Source: Desulfitobacterium_A sp034927245 (GTDB taxonomy: Bacteria > Bacillota > Desulfitobacteriia > Desulfitobacteriales > Desulfitobacteriaceae). From it: a stretch of DNA of 64,000 bases. The translations under genes were made by a program, and so were the position numbers. The notes below the pieces were generated by a model. That model was not told the origin of the DNA. It searched no databases and was given only the letters and a program-made list of their open reading frames with translations. Shown here one piece after another: positions 10,046 through 18,430 of the stretch (position 1 is the first letter of the stretch; every line of letters starts with the position of its first letter). The stretch covers positions 9,031 through 73,030 of the forward strand of contig NZ_JAYFQK010000040.1 of the NCBI RefSeq assembly GCF_034927245.1. Direction: 5' to 3'.

Positions 10046-10096
10046 AAAGTATTAATGCTTTATGAACATTCGTTTTGTTCTGTATATGCATTAAAA
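10043..10096 (-). terminator. imperfect hairpin, probable minus-strand terminator
   Basis: TTAATGC (10052-10058) pairs with GCATTAA (10088-10094), with an inner GAAC/GTTC pair. Read on the minus strand it is followed by a short T run over the recQ stop. It would end transcripts of the convergent gene at 10227-10796. The stem is interrupted, so confidence is modest. Confidence 0.35.
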
Positions 10097-10226
10097 AATA
10101 TTATGATTCCTTAAAAAGGATAATATGGAATTTGAAGAGAATCATCTTAATTAAGAATTTATTATAAGGAGGGAAGCATTCTGATTCTTGATTGAATTAA
10201 GTTTAGGACATTTTCGATAGAGTTCA

Positions 10227-10796
10227 TTATATTTTTAGATGGTAAGACCTCAGGTAATTGATAATTTTATCTTTTTCACTGGCTTCTGTATAAACCAGAG
10301 GTTGGGCACCTTCATCGATCACTCCCGCCCATTTCATAAAAAGAGCTTGTTGATAGGCTTGGTTTAAGACAGGGTCAGTATAGCTCAGATAAATAACAAG
10401 ATATTGTGGGCGAACAACATCGGTAAACGAAATTTCTTGAACATTAAGCTGAATCAATAAACGGGTTGCAGTTTCACGCGGAATATCATTAATTAGAGCA
10501 TATTCATCGATGTGAATAGGTTTTAAGGTTAAGCTTTGATCGAAGACATACGTATTACTCACTAAGTTCGAAGCCGCATGTTTGCCTACATTTGTGAATT
10601 CAAACTCGAATGTTACTCCCTTTTGGAGTTCTATCTGAGGCGACTCTTTTAAACTGAAATAGGGGCGATCCGCTTGGCGTTGAGTCCGCCAGTTAGTAAT
10701 TGTAATATATGCCGTAATAAGAGAAACGATTGCGAATATTACAGTAGAATAGGTAACGATTGTTGTTGACCAATCGCGTTCTTTTTTTGAAGGCAT
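10227..10796 (-). CDS. hypothetical membrane-anchored protein
   Basis: A 189-residue protein I do not recognise. A charged N-terminus (MPSKKERDWS) is followed by one membrane segment at about residues 10-33 and then a region of about 150 residues with alternating beta-type character and no cysteines. The layout suggests a single-pass protein with the bulk outside the cell. The gene is alone on the minus strand between recQ and a STAS gene, with no partner to suggest a job. A possible terminator for it lies at 10043-10096. Confidence 0.65.
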   Translation of the reverse strand: MPSKKERDWSTTIVTYSTVIFAIVSLITAYITITNWRTQRQADRPYFSLKESPQIELQKGVTFEFEFTNVGKHAASNLVSNTYVFDQSLTLKPIHIDEYALINDIPRETATRLLIQLNVQEISFTDVVRPQYLVIYLSYTDPVLNQAYQQALFMKWAGVIDEGAQPLVYTEASEKDKIINYLRSYHLKI

Positions 10797-10893
10797 GATT
10801 ATCCCTCGTTTTCAAGCGTTTCTAATATATTTATGAATATTTAAGGCTTAAAATTCCGTTCGTAAGACGTTTCACCTTAAGGAGGGGAAATTG

Positions 10894-11205
10894 ATGTCAT
10901 TTAATATTAGTGTAAATAACCAAGATAGGCGGGAAGTTTTGGTTAATTTAGAAGGAAAGCTATTTGTTGAGGATGCTGCCTTACTCAGAAAAGAACTAAA
11001 TGACTTGATTGATGACGGACACAGCCAATTCACAATTGATATGCAGAAGGCTAATTATATTGATAGCTCAGGACTAGGCGTGTTGGTTGCAATCCATAAA
11101 AAGGCCGTTAATCTAGGTGGCGGGGTTGTAATCAAAGGATTACACGGTGCCATTAAAAATCTCTTTCAAATGACACGTCTGAATAAAGTGTTTGAAATCA
11201 TATAA
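10894..11205 (+). CDS. STAS-domain anti-sigma factor antagonist
   Basis: A 103-residue single STAS domain. The key segment IDSSGLGVLVAIHK carries the conserved phosphorylatable Ser of SpoIIAA/RsbV-like antagonists. These small cytoplasmic proteins bind and sequester an anti-sigma kinase until phosphorylated. ATG 10894 has AAGGAGGGG about 8 bases upstream; a TTG directly before it is the alternative start. No anti-sigma kinase or sigma factor is adjacent, so this is an orphan partner gene here. It ends at a strong bidirectional terminator. Confidence 0.85.
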   Translation: MSFNISVNNQDRREVLVNLEGKLFVEDAALLRKELNDLIDDGHSQFTIDMQKANYIDSSGLGVLVAIHKKAVNLGGGVVIKGLHGAIKNLFQMTRLNKVFEII

Positions 11206-11214
11206 AAATAAAAA

Positions 11215-11266
11215 TAAACTCCGCTGCTTAAGGATATCTCCTTGAGCGGCGGAGCTTATTTTTTTC
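11215..11266. terminator. strong bidirectional terminator
   Basis: A 16-bp stem, with G-U pairs, starts CTCCGCTGCTTAAGGA (11219) and closes at 11254, followed by TTATTTTTTT. On the other strand an A-rich flank gives a T run. It serves both the STAS gene and the convergent aminopeptidase gene. Confidence 0.9.
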
Positions 11267-11283
11267 AATCCATTATGAAGACA

Positions 11284-12513
11284 TTAAATTACAAAATTAC
11301 CTTGCTTAAAAATAGAAACGATTTGATCAAATTTATTTATACCCGAAATTTCTAAGTCAGCAGTTCCAATCATAAAATCCTCATGGAGTAAGGAGTCATT
11401 TACTCCCGCAGCCTCGAGTTCTTCAATGTTTAAAGAACCCGAATTTTTAAGGCAAACCGGGTATGCTTTGCCAATGGCTAAATGACAAGACGCATTTTCA
11501 TCGAAGAGGGTATTATAAAATAATATTTTAGAGTTTGAGATAGGGGAATCGTAAGGCACAAGGGCTACCTCTCCCAAATAATGTGAGCCATCATCGGTTT
11601 CAATGATGCTTTTCAAGCTTTCATACCCTTTTTCTGCACTGAATTCAATGATACGACCTTCCTTAAAGGTTAAAGAAAAATTATCAATAAGGTGTCCATT
11701 ATAATTTAAGGGCCTTGAACTAACGACTTTGCCGTTTACTCCCGTTTTTTTCGGTAAAGTAAAGATTTCTTCGGTTGGTATGTTTGCAATGAATTCGGTT
11801 TTGTCCGGTGTAAATTCAGAGCCGCCTAGCCAAAGATGGGCTTCGGGCAGTTCAATTGTTAAATCGGTTCCTAGGGAATTACGGTAATGCAGTGATTTAA
11901 AGCCTTGAGCATTTAAATAATTCATCCGTTGTTTTAGGTTAAATTTGTGATTTTTCCATGCTTCAATCGGGTCAGCTTGATCGACACGCACAGTTTTAAA
12001 AATCGCTTCCCAGAGTTTTTCTACTGCTTTTGCTTCTTCTAACTCAGGGAATACTTTTTTGGCCCAGGAAGCTGTTGGAACTGAAATGACACACCAGACA
12101 TTCTGATTGCTCATCAAACTCTCGCGATATTCTTTTAAAGCAGTGCTGCTTGCCGTTTGAGCTTTCATCATACGTACAGGGTCAACATCTTTCATTAGTT
12201 CCGGGTCATTTGCCGCAATACTCAAGAAAGCTGCGCCCTGACGCAGATAGCTCATATACATTTCCTTTTGCCAATCCGGAAATTCATCAAATACGTCTTC
12301 GGGAGCATATGTAAAACGAATTTTGGAGAAAAGTTCATCCTTCCAGACAATTACAACATCTTTTGCTCCTAAACGATAAGCTGTCTCTGCAATTACGTGG
12401 GTAACCGGTGCGCATTCAACAGGTGAGTTAATCAATAATATCTGATTTTTTCTAAGATTGAGCCCGGTTCTTAGAATTAAATCCGCATATTTTTCAAGCA
12501 TGTTGATATTCAA
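11284..12513 (-). CDS. M29-family (AmpS-type) aminopeptidase
   Basis: A 409-residue protein of the M29 thermophilic aminopeptidase family. These are cytoplasmic metallo-exopeptidases that remove N-terminal residues from peptides. The N-terminal segment LNLRKNQILLINSPVE, the central ELPEAHLWLGGSEFTPDKT and the C-terminal half with GEVALVPYDSPIS, NTLFDENASCHLAIG and LLHEDFMIGTADLEI carry the expected Glu/His/Asp metal ligands. The start is TTG 12513, with GAAAGGGG 8-9 bases upstream; an ATG four codons later has poor spacing. It is convergent with the STAS gene and divergent from the sigma-54 regulator. Peptide turnover is the likely role. Confidence 0.9.
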   Translation of the reverse strand: MNINMLEKYADLILRTGLNLRKNQILLINSPVECAPVTHVIAETAYRLGAKDVVIVWKDELFSKIRFTYAPEDVFDEFPDWQKEMYMSYLRQGAAFLSIAANDPELMKDVDPVRMMKAQTASSTALKEYRESLMSNQNVWCVISVPTASWAKKVFPELEEAKAVEKLWEAIFKTVRVDQADPIEAWKNHKFNLKQRMNYLNAQGFKSLHYRNSLGTDLTIELPEAHLWLGGSEFTPDKTEFIANIPTEEIFTLPKKTGVNGKVVSSRPLNYNGHLIDNFSLTFKEGRIIEFSAEKGYESLKSIIETDDGSHYLGEVALVPYDSPISNSKILFYNTLFDENASCHLAIGKAYPVCLKNSGSLNIEELEAAGVNDSLLHEDFMIGTADLEISGINKFDQIVSIFKQGNFVI

Positions 12514-12569
12514 TCAAAAAACCCCTTTCCTCAAGGACAAGCGATATATTCCGATGTAAAGTATACCAT

Positions 12570-12587
12570 CGTTTATAAATAAACACC
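12570..12587. promoter_or_regulatory. degenerate AT-rich inverted repeat upstream of the sigma-54 regulator
   Basis: GTTTATAAATAAAC is a near-palindrome that shares the GTTTAT..ATA core with the second of the three inverted repeats at 14949-15067. It lies between the divergent aminopeptidase and regulator genes and could be a weak autoregulatory site. Weak evidence. Confidence 0.2.
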
Positions 12588-12752
12588 AATTTCATCCTTG
12601 CATTACTATAACTAAATAGTATTGGTATTAATTTCTTAATTAGCAGGAGATTCCATATTGAAAGTCGAATTTAAATTCTAAATTATATCTATATTTCGGA
12701 ATTTAATATATAATTTAGACATCGGTTCGTCAAACAATGGAGCGTGATTATT

Positions 12753-14927
12753 ATGGACGGATTTACGTCAATTACCTTGTCATCGTACGATTGGAAAAAA
12801 TGCATTACGACTGATGTTTTGCGATTTTCTTATAATACTTCTCTAAGTGATACTGTTGAGATATTTCTTTCTCACCATCTTCTTCAAGCTCCCGTAGTTG
12901 ATGAAGAGGGTACTTTGATCGGTATTATCGATAGCCAAAATGTTCTTAAAGGGTTAAATTCGTTAGAAGATTATGGTCTCGCTAGGACTACTCTGATAAG
13001 AGAATTTATTCAAAAGCCGGAAGTGGTTATCAATATCGATGATGATTTTGACCTGCATGTGAAAGATATTATAGAGAGGCAAATTTCCGCCTATGTCATT
13101 GATCAAGATGGAAAACTTAAGGGCGAGATAAGCAATACGCACGTCGTACAAACCCTGAATGTATTATATGAAGACCTTGAATATTTTGTAAGTAAAGTCA
13201 TTAATTTGCCCTATAATGGAATAATAGCCATAAACTCGCAGGGGACGACTATTTTCTATAATCATTCTGCAGAACAAATTCTCGGTTTACCTGCGCGGGA
13301 TATGATTGGTCAATCCATTACAAAGCTATTACCCGAATCTCTTACGTATAAAGCCCTAAAAACGGGCGAAGCACAGCATGGTGTTCCTCTAACGTATGGA
13401 GATATTAGCGTTCATGCTGATTTTATCCCTGTCTACGCCGCAGATAAGGTTTTGGGTGCGGTTGCCATTTTTAAGGACGTTACTGAACTTGAAGCAGTTA
13501 CGGATCGCTTAAGCACAAATCAAAAACTCATGGCGACATTGGAAGCAATTGTAGAAAATACCTATGAAGGAATTATTGTTATCAATGATCAGGAAAGGAT
13601 AGAGATTATCAACCGGTTCTTCTTAGACGAAATGGGGATGGAAGCAAAAGATATAGTCGGTAAGAAGATTAACGAGATTAGCCCAGAAAGTCAGTTGCCT
13701 AATACTCTTAAAACGGGCGAAGTTCAATTTGGGGAACATATGCAAATCGGTGAAAAAGACTTTATCATAATGCGGGCACCTGTTGAACGTGATGGCAAAA
13801 TTATCGGGGCACTCGGTAAAACCCTCTTCAAAAACATGGAACTGGCTAAACTCTTTGCCAAAAAAGTTATGCGGCTTGAGGGAGATGTGGCTTTTTATAA
13901 ACACGAATTGTGTCGCTTTCATTCACCTCAATATGCTTTTAGTGATATTATTGGGGACAGCCCGAGTATGCAAGCGGCTAAGACATTGGCTAAACGGGCA
14001 GCACGTACAAACTCAACCATCCTATTATTAGGAGAAAGCGGGACGGGAAAAGAAGTTTTTGCGCATGCTATTCATGAAACCAGTCATCGTAAGAAAGGAC
14101 CTTTGATTCAAATCAATTGTGCGGCTGTACCGGAAAATTTATTGGAATCAGAATTGTTTGGTTATGCCGAAGGGGCATTTACCGGGGCACGCAAGGGTGG
14201 AAAACCCGGGAAATTTGAGCTTGCGGATAAAGGAACCATCTTTCTTGATGAAATAGGAGACATGCCACTGTCAATGCAAGCTAAACTACTAAGGGTTTTA
14301 CAGGAACGAGAAGTTGAACGTGTTGGCGGAACACAACCTATAAAAATCGATGTAAGAGTCATCGCGGCAACGAACCGTGATCTTTACCAAATGGTTATTG
14401 ACCATAAATTCCGTCTGGATCTGTACTATCGACTTAATGTCATAAATATTGAACTTCCGCCGTTGCGTGAAAGAGAGGAAGACTTTGAGCATCTTGCAAA
14501 TTCAATATTGAAGAAACTAAATCATCGCCTTGGCTCCTTCATTGATGGGATTACGCCTGAAGCCTTTGACTATTTACGGTCTTATGACTGGCCCGGAAAT
14601 ATTCGTGAATTAGAGAATATTTTAGAGCGAGCGATCATCACTTGTGATGAATCATGGATTCAGGTATGGCATCTTTCCTTACCTCTCCACGGTAACGGAG
14701 ATAGACAATCGGGAAGTGGCGGTTTAGATGGTAAATCTGAAGCGTTGAATTCTCAGAATAATCATTTCATGACGTTAGAAGAAGGTTTAAATGAAGCAGA
14801 GTGTAAAATGATTCAATTAGCACTTCAGAGGTCCCATGGAAACAAGATGCAAGCAGCGCGTTTTCTCGGAATTCATCGCTCGGCACTTTATAAAAAGATG
14901 TCGAAACACCAATTAACCCACATGTGA
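12753..14927 (+). CDS. sigma-54-dependent transcriptional activator (CBS-PAS-PAS-AAA-Fis)
   Basis: A 724-residue enhancer-binding protein. Two CBS repeats (about 1-130) precede two PAS domains (about 150-250 and 265-370). The AAA+ domain follows, with Walker A GESGTGKE (about 427-434), the sigma-54-contacting GAFTGA loop (about 473-478) and an arginine-finger region. A Fis-type helix-turn-helix is at the C-terminus (NKMQAARFLGIHRSALYKKM). There is no receiver domain, so it probably senses a ligand such as an adenine nucleotide, CoA-ester or redox cofactor through CBS/PAS; this is inference. ATG 12753 has GGAG 10 bases upstream, whereas the GTG at 12744 is too close. The enhancer-like repeats and -24/-12 promoter after the gene make the beta-oxidation cluster its probable target. 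Confidence 0.93.
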   Translation: MDGFTSITLSSYDWKKCITTDVLRFSYNTSLSDTVEIFLSHHLLQAPVVDEEGTLIGIIDSQNVLKGLNSLEDYGLARTTLIREFIQKPEVVINIDDDFDLHVKDIIERQISAYVIDQDGKLKGEISNTHVVQTLNVLYEDLEYFVSKVINLPYNGIIAINSQGTTIFYNHSAEQILGLPARDMIGQSITKLLPESLTYKALKTGEAQHGVPLTYGDISVHADFIPVYAADKVLGAVAIFKDVTELEAVTDRLSTNQKLMATLEAIVENTYEGIIVINDQERIEIINRFFLDEMGMEAKDIVGKKINEISPESQLPNTLKTGEVQFGEHMQIGEKDFIIMRAPVERDGKIIGALGKTLFKNMELAKLFAKKVMRLEGDVAFYKHELCRFHSPQYAFSDIIGDSPSMQAAKTLAKRAARTNSTILLLGESGTGKEVFAHAIHETSHRKKGPLIQINCAAVPENLLESELFGYAEGAFTGARKGGKPGKFELADKGTIFLDEIGDMPLSMQAKLLRVLQEREVERVGGTQPIKIDVRVIAATNRDLYQMVIDHKFRLDLYYRLNVINIELPPLREREEDFEHLANSILKKLNHRLGSFIDGITPEAFDYLRSYDWPGNIRELENILERAIITCDESWIQVWHLSLPLHGNGDRQSGSGGLDGKSEALNSQNNHFMTLEEGLNEAECKMIQLALQRSHGNKMQAARFLGIHRSALYKKMSKHQLTHM

Positions 14928-14948
14928 TCCTAAATTACTAAATTTACA

Positions 14949-14966
14949 TGTCTATAAATAGAGACA
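14949..14966. promoter_or_regulatory. enhancer-like inverted repeat 1
   Basis: TGTCTATAAATAGAGACA is an 18-bp imperfect palindrome (TGTCT...AGACA), one of three similar elements between the sigma-54 activator gene and its likely target promoter. Probable binding site for the activator. Confidence 0.65.
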
Positions 14967-14967
14967 G

Positions 14968-14985
14968 TGTTTATTTATAGAGACA
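14968..14985. promoter_or_regulatory. enhancer-like inverted repeat 2
   Basis: TGTTTATTTATAGAGACA is a second copy whose start is 19 bp from that of the first, so the two lie almost two helical turns apart on nearly the same face. It matches repeat 1 at 14 or more of 18 positions. Confidence 0.65.
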
Positions 14986-15049
14986 GTATCCTCTGGATAC
15001 AACCAGACACAATGTTTATGAAGGGTTTTAAAATTATAAACCAAACAAC

Positions 15050-15067
15050 TGTCTCTTATTATGGACA
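15050..15067. promoter_or_regulatory. enhancer-like inverted repeat 3
   Basis: TGTCTCTTATTATGGACA is a third 18-bp element with the same outer half-sites, about 240 bp upstream of the -24/-12 promoter. That distance is normal for a sigma-54 enhancer. Confidence 0.6.
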
Positions 15068-15306
15068 CACTTCTTTCTGCCTTATACCAAATTTTTTACG
15101 ATTTTGACATTAAACAATAAATTTTTTATTTTTATAGAATAATTTTAAAGCGATTTAGTTATTAAATCAATTTAACTAAATCCCGCATGAATGCTTACTT
15201 GTGAAATTCTTGCTAAATAACAAAGAAAATTTACGGTATAAATGATGCCTGCTAATTGTAATTATATGCCAGATAAGACATGGATACTTGCTAAAGTGGA
15301 AAAGTG

Positions 15307-15322
15307 TGGCACAACAATTGCA
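15307..15322 (+). promoter_or_regulatory. sigma-54 (-24/-12) promoter of the beta-oxidation cluster
   Basis: TGGCACAACAATTGCA fits the RpoN consensus TGGCAC-N5-TTGCW exactly, with GG at 15308-15309 and GC at 15320-15321, 12 bases apart. Transcription should begin near 15333, leaving a leader of about 150 bases before the hbd start. Confidence 0.88.
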
Positions 15323-15483
15323 ATAATTATCGGACAATTAAAACTCTTCATAATACTGTACAACATATTTATAAGGGGGATGGGAAGGAAATATACTTTT
15401 TCAATTAAGGAATAGGGTTTCGTAAGACATAAAAAGCGAATCCTTATCGGTCATATTTCAGATTATTGAAGGAGGAGTAACCA

Positions 15484-16323
15484 TTGAAGACAATTATGGT
15501 AATAGGAGCCGGTCAAATGGGTTCCGGAATCGCTCAAGTTGCTGCACAAGCTGGGTTCGATGTTATTCTAAACGATATTAAAGAAGAATTTGTAAACAAA
15601 GGACTTCAAGGAATTGAGAAAAACTTATCCCGCAGTGTAGACAAGGGACGGCTAAATGCTGAAGATAAAGCTGCAATTTTAGGCCGCTTTCGTAAAAGTA
15701 CTTCTTATCAAGATGCTGCAGAGGCTGATCTTGTTATAGAGGCAGCGGTCGAAAAAATGTCTATTAAAGCAGAAATTTTTAAAACACTCGACTCTATCTG
15801 TCCTGAACATACTATTCTTGCAACGAATACTTCATCTTTGCCTATCACTGAAGTTGCCGCTGTAACGAAGCGTCCTGATAAAGTAATCGGAATGCACTTC
15901 TTTAATCCCGTTCCCGTCATGAAGCTTGTTGAAGTTATCCGTGGCTTAGCTACAAGTGATGAAGTTTATGCGACTATCGAAGATCTAAGCCGTAAAATGG
16001 GAAAATCACCGGTCGAGGTTAATGATGCCCCCGGTTTTGTTGCAAACCGAATCTTAATCCCGATGATAAATGAAGCCGTTTGGATTTTGAATGAAGGTAT
16101 TGCCAAACCCGAAGACATTGATGAAGTGATGAAGCTTGGCGCGAATCATCCAATGGGGCCTTTAGCATTAGCTGATTTGATTGGTTTAGATACTGTTCTT
16201 GCGATCTGTAATGTTTTACATGAAGGGCTTGGAGATAAATACCGTCCTTGTCCGTTACTTCGCAAATATGTTAATGCAGGTTGGTTGGGTCGAAAGACAG
16301 GACGCGGATTCTATACTTATTAA
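15484..16323 (+). CDS. hbd: 3-hydroxybutyryl-CoA dehydrogenase
   Basis: A 279-residue NAD(P)-dependent short-chain 3-hydroxyacyl-CoA dehydrogenase (3-hydroxyacyl-CoA to 3-ketoacyl-CoA). The Rossmann motif GAGQMG is at residues 7-12, the catalytic-His segment HFFNPVPVMKLVEVI at about 136, and the family signature DAPGFVANRILIPMINEA follows. Length and motifs match the clostridial Hbd/PaaH type. The start is TTG 15484 behind GGAGGAG; a later in-frame ATG would break the Rossmann fold. It is the first gene of the beta-oxidation cluster and sits behind the sigma-54 promoter. The enzyme is reversible, so it can serve butyrate synthesis or oxidation; the membrane ETF oxidoreductase in the same cluster favours oxidation. 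Confidence 0.95.
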   Translation: MKTIMVIGAGQMGSGIAQVAAQAGFDVILNDIKEEFVNKGLQGIEKNLSRSVDKGRLNAEDKAAILGRFRKSTSYQDAAEADLVIEAAVEKMSIKAEIFKTLDSICPEHTILATNTSSLPITEVAAVTKRPDKVIGMHFFNPVPVMKLVEVIRGLATSDEVYATIEDLSRKMGKSPVEVNDAPGFVANRILIPMINEAVWILNEGIAKPEDIDEVMKLGANHPMGPLALADLIGLDTVLAICNVLHEGLGDKYRPCPLLRKYVNAGWLGRKTGRGFYTY

Positions 16324-16407
16324 TTTGCGCTCAAAGAAAATTTATTCATTTAATCCTAGGTATCCTAAAAATTATATATATAAAAAAATATTTGGAGGAA
16401 TGGACAG

Positions 16408-17556
16408 ATGAATTTCAATTTAACGGAAGACCATATTATGATGCGCAAAATGGTACGCGACTTTGCTGAAAACGAATGCGCGCCCGGTGCAGAAGAACGG
16501 GATGAAAAGGAAGAATTTCCAAGAGAGATTTGGAACAAACTTGCTGAGCTTGGTTTAGCAGGAATTACATTCCCGGAAGAATACGGCGGTGTTGGTGCCG
16601 ACTATATTTCTTATGCGATCGCAGTTGAAGAACTTTCACGTGTTGATGCTTCGGTTGGAGTTACCGTTTCCGCTCACTCAAGCTTAGGCTCTAACCCGAT
16701 CAATATGTTTGGTACACACGAGCAAAAACAAAAATTCTTGACCCCTCTTGCTCAGGGCGAAAAAATGGGTGCTTTCGGTTTAACCGAAGCTATGGCCGGT
16801 TCCGATGCTTCAGGTACTCGTACGACTGCAGTACGCGATGGCAACGAATACATTTTGAATGGTTCAAAAATCTTTATTACGAATGGTCATGAAGCAGATA
16901 TCTACGTCGTTTTTGCACAAATGGATAAGAGTAAAGGAAATCACGGAATCGCCGCTTTCATTGTGGAAAAAGGTACTCCGGGTTTCAGCTTTGGCAAGAA
17001 AGAAAAGAAAATGGGTATTCGTTCTTCTGCTACTTATGAACTCGTTTTTGAAGATTGCCGCATTCCCGCTGAGAACCTCCTGGGTGAAGAAGGTCAAGGT
17101 TTTAAAATTGCTATGCAAACCTTAGATTATGGCCGGATTGGAATTGCGTCCCAAGCTTTGGGAATTGCGCAAGGTGCTTACGAGGCAGCAGTGAAATATA
17201 CCAAAGAAAGAGTTCAGTTTGGTAAACCCATTTCCAATTTACAAAATACCCAATTTAAATTAGCGGATATGGCTACTCAAATCGAAGCTGCACGTTTACT
17301 TGTATACCAAGCTGCTTTTATTGCTTCGGAACATAAGATTTCTGTTTCGAAATCTGCAGCTATGGCTAAATTGTTTGCTTCGGAAACTGCTATGGCGGTT
17401 ACGACTCAAGCTGTACAACTCCACGGCGGATACGGTTATACCCGCGATTATCCTGTTGAGCGCATGATGAGAGATGCTAAGATCACCGAGATCTACGAAG
17501 GTACAAGTGAAATTCAGCGTGTAGTTATTGCCAGCAAGATTCTTAAAGAATTCTAA
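16408..17556 (+). CDS. short-chain acyl-CoA dehydrogenase (butyryl-CoA type)
   Basis: A 382-residue FAD enzyme catalysing acyl-CoA to 2-enoyl-CoA with electrons passed to EtfAB. N-terminal helical, middle beta and C-terminal helical domains have the family lengths. FAD/substrate motifs include FGLTEAMAGSDASGT and the C-terminal YGYTRDYPVERMMRDAK. The catalytic base is Glu364 in IYEGTSEIQR, the position used by short-chain acyl-CoA dehydrogenases. It follows hbd by 84 bases with its own GGAGG site and precedes etfBA. Butyryl-CoA is the most likely substrate by family resemblance, though the acyl length is not proven. Confidence 0.93.
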   Translation: MNFNLTEDHIMMRKMVRDFAENECAPGAEERDEKEEFPREIWNKLAELGLAGITFPEEYGGVGADYISYAIAVEELSRVDASVGVTVSAHSSLGSNPINMFGTHEQKQKFLTPLAQGEKMGAFGLTEAMAGSDASGTRTTAVRDGNEYILNGSKIFITNGHEADIYVVFAQMDKSKGNHGIAAFIVEKGTPGFSFGKKEKKMGIRSSATYELVFEDCRIPAENLLGEEGQGFKIAMQTLDYGRIGIASQALGIAQGAYEAAVKYTKERVQFGKPISNLQNTQFKLADMATQIEAARLLVYQAAFIASEHKISVSKSAAMAKLFASETAMAVTTQAVQLHGGYGYTRDYPVERMMRDAKITEIYEGTSEIQRVVIASKILKEF

Positions 17557-17624
17557 GAACTTGAAGCGGCCTCAATAAACGTCTTAAGGCGTAATATATT
17601 ACATTTTCGTTGGGAGGTAAGCCT

Positions 17625-18398
17625 ATGAATATTGTGGTAATGATGAAACAAACATTTGATACAGAAGCTAAAATTGTTGTAAATGCGGAAGGGAAAATTG
17701 ATTCTAACGGAGTTACTTTAGTTATCAATCCTTTAGATGAATATGCAATCGAAGAGGCCCTTCGCCTGAAAGAAAAATTCGGCGGGGATGTTACAATTGT
17801 TACTTTAGGTGGAGATCGGGCCCAAGAAGCTATACGTACTGCTTTAGCTATGGGTGCAGATAAAGCGATTCTTGTTAATGATCCTGAACTTGGCGAGATC
17901 GACGAGTGGGTTGCAGCTGAAGTTCTGGCGCAAGCTCTGAAAACCATTCCTTGTGACATTGTTTTGGCTGGTGTGATGGATACAGATAACGGTTCAGCTC
18001 AGGTTGCCGTTCGACTTGCGGAGAAATTAGAGCTCCCTTCGATCAGCAGTGTTACAAAACTTGAAATTAACGGTGATAAAGCGGAAGCAGTCCGTGTCAT
18101 TGATGGAGGAACAGCGTCTCTCGAAGTTCAGCTGCCGGCGGTCTTTTCTGTCGTACAGGGAATTAATGAACCGCGTTATCCATCCGTTGCCGGTATTATG
18201 AAAGCTAAGAAGAAACCGCTTTCGACGATTAAATTGGCTGATTTAGGATTGAACATTTCTGATTTGGCACCGCAAAACAGGGTGACAAAATTTACTTTGC
18301 CCGTCCCGCGTAAAGGAGGGAAAAAACTTCCCGGCGAAGCAGCAGAAGCTGCCCATGAATTAGCGCGCTTACTGCGTGAGGAAGCAAAAGTCCTCTAA
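17625..18398 (+). CDS. etfB: electron transfer flavoprotein beta subunit
   Basis: A 257-residue EtfB with the N-terminal MNIVVMMKQTFDTEAKI and the segment GVMDTDNGSAQVAVRLAE in the nucleotide-binding region. It pairs with EtfA to carry electrons from the acyl-CoA dehydrogenase. From memory of the family, the bifurcating EtfB motif contains AIDGDTAQVG; the DTDNGSAQVA seen here differs, which fits a non-bifurcating ETF feeding the quinone oxidoreductase encoded downstream (inference). ATG 17625 follows GGGAGGT; the frame is open five codons further upstream, but that would place the ribosome-binding site inside the gene. Confidence 0.94.
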   Translation: MNIVVMMKQTFDTEAKIVVNAEGKIDSNGVTLVINPLDEYAIEEALRLKEKFGGDVTIVTLGGDRAQEAIRTALAMGADKAILVNDPELGEIDEWVAAEVLAQALKTIPCDIVLAGVMDTDNGSAQVAVRLAEKLELPSISSVTKLEINGDKAEAVRVIDGGTASLEVQLPAVFSVVQGINEPRYPSVAGIMKAKKKPLSTIKLADLGLNISDLAPQNRVTKFTLPVPRKGGKKLPGEAAEAAHELARLLREEAKVL

Positions 18399-18430
18399 TA
18401 AAGAGATGAACAAAGTAAAAGGAGCGAGTG

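Larger units (their letters stand above)
14928..15483 (+). other. 556-bp regulatory intergenic region (activator to hbd)
   Basis: No coding region is seen. It holds three TGTYT-N8-RGACA inverted repeats (14949, 14968, 15050), a long AT-rich stretch (about 15085-15240) suited to bending, and a consensus sigma-54 promoter at 15307. A TTGACA at 15104 with TATTTT 17 bases on is a weak alternative sigma-A promoter. A GAAGGAGGAG ribosome-binding site leads into hbd. Confidence 0.8.

Noticed and set aside
10166..10200. Strong ribosome-binding site AAGGAGGGA on the plus strand, suggesting a gene start
   Set aside because: Every start codon within range gives at most about ten codons before a stop; no leader-peptide pattern is seen.
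15104..15132. TTGACA-17-TATTTT as the main promoter of the beta-oxidation cluster
   Set aside because: The -10 is poor and the stretch is an AT-rich spacer; the sigma-54 site is far better and has an activator next to it.
17543..17959. 138-aa minus-strand ORF opposite etfB
   Set aside because: It lies fully antisense to a clear EtfB coding region, is Ser/Ala-rich with no domain, and has no ribosome-binding site.
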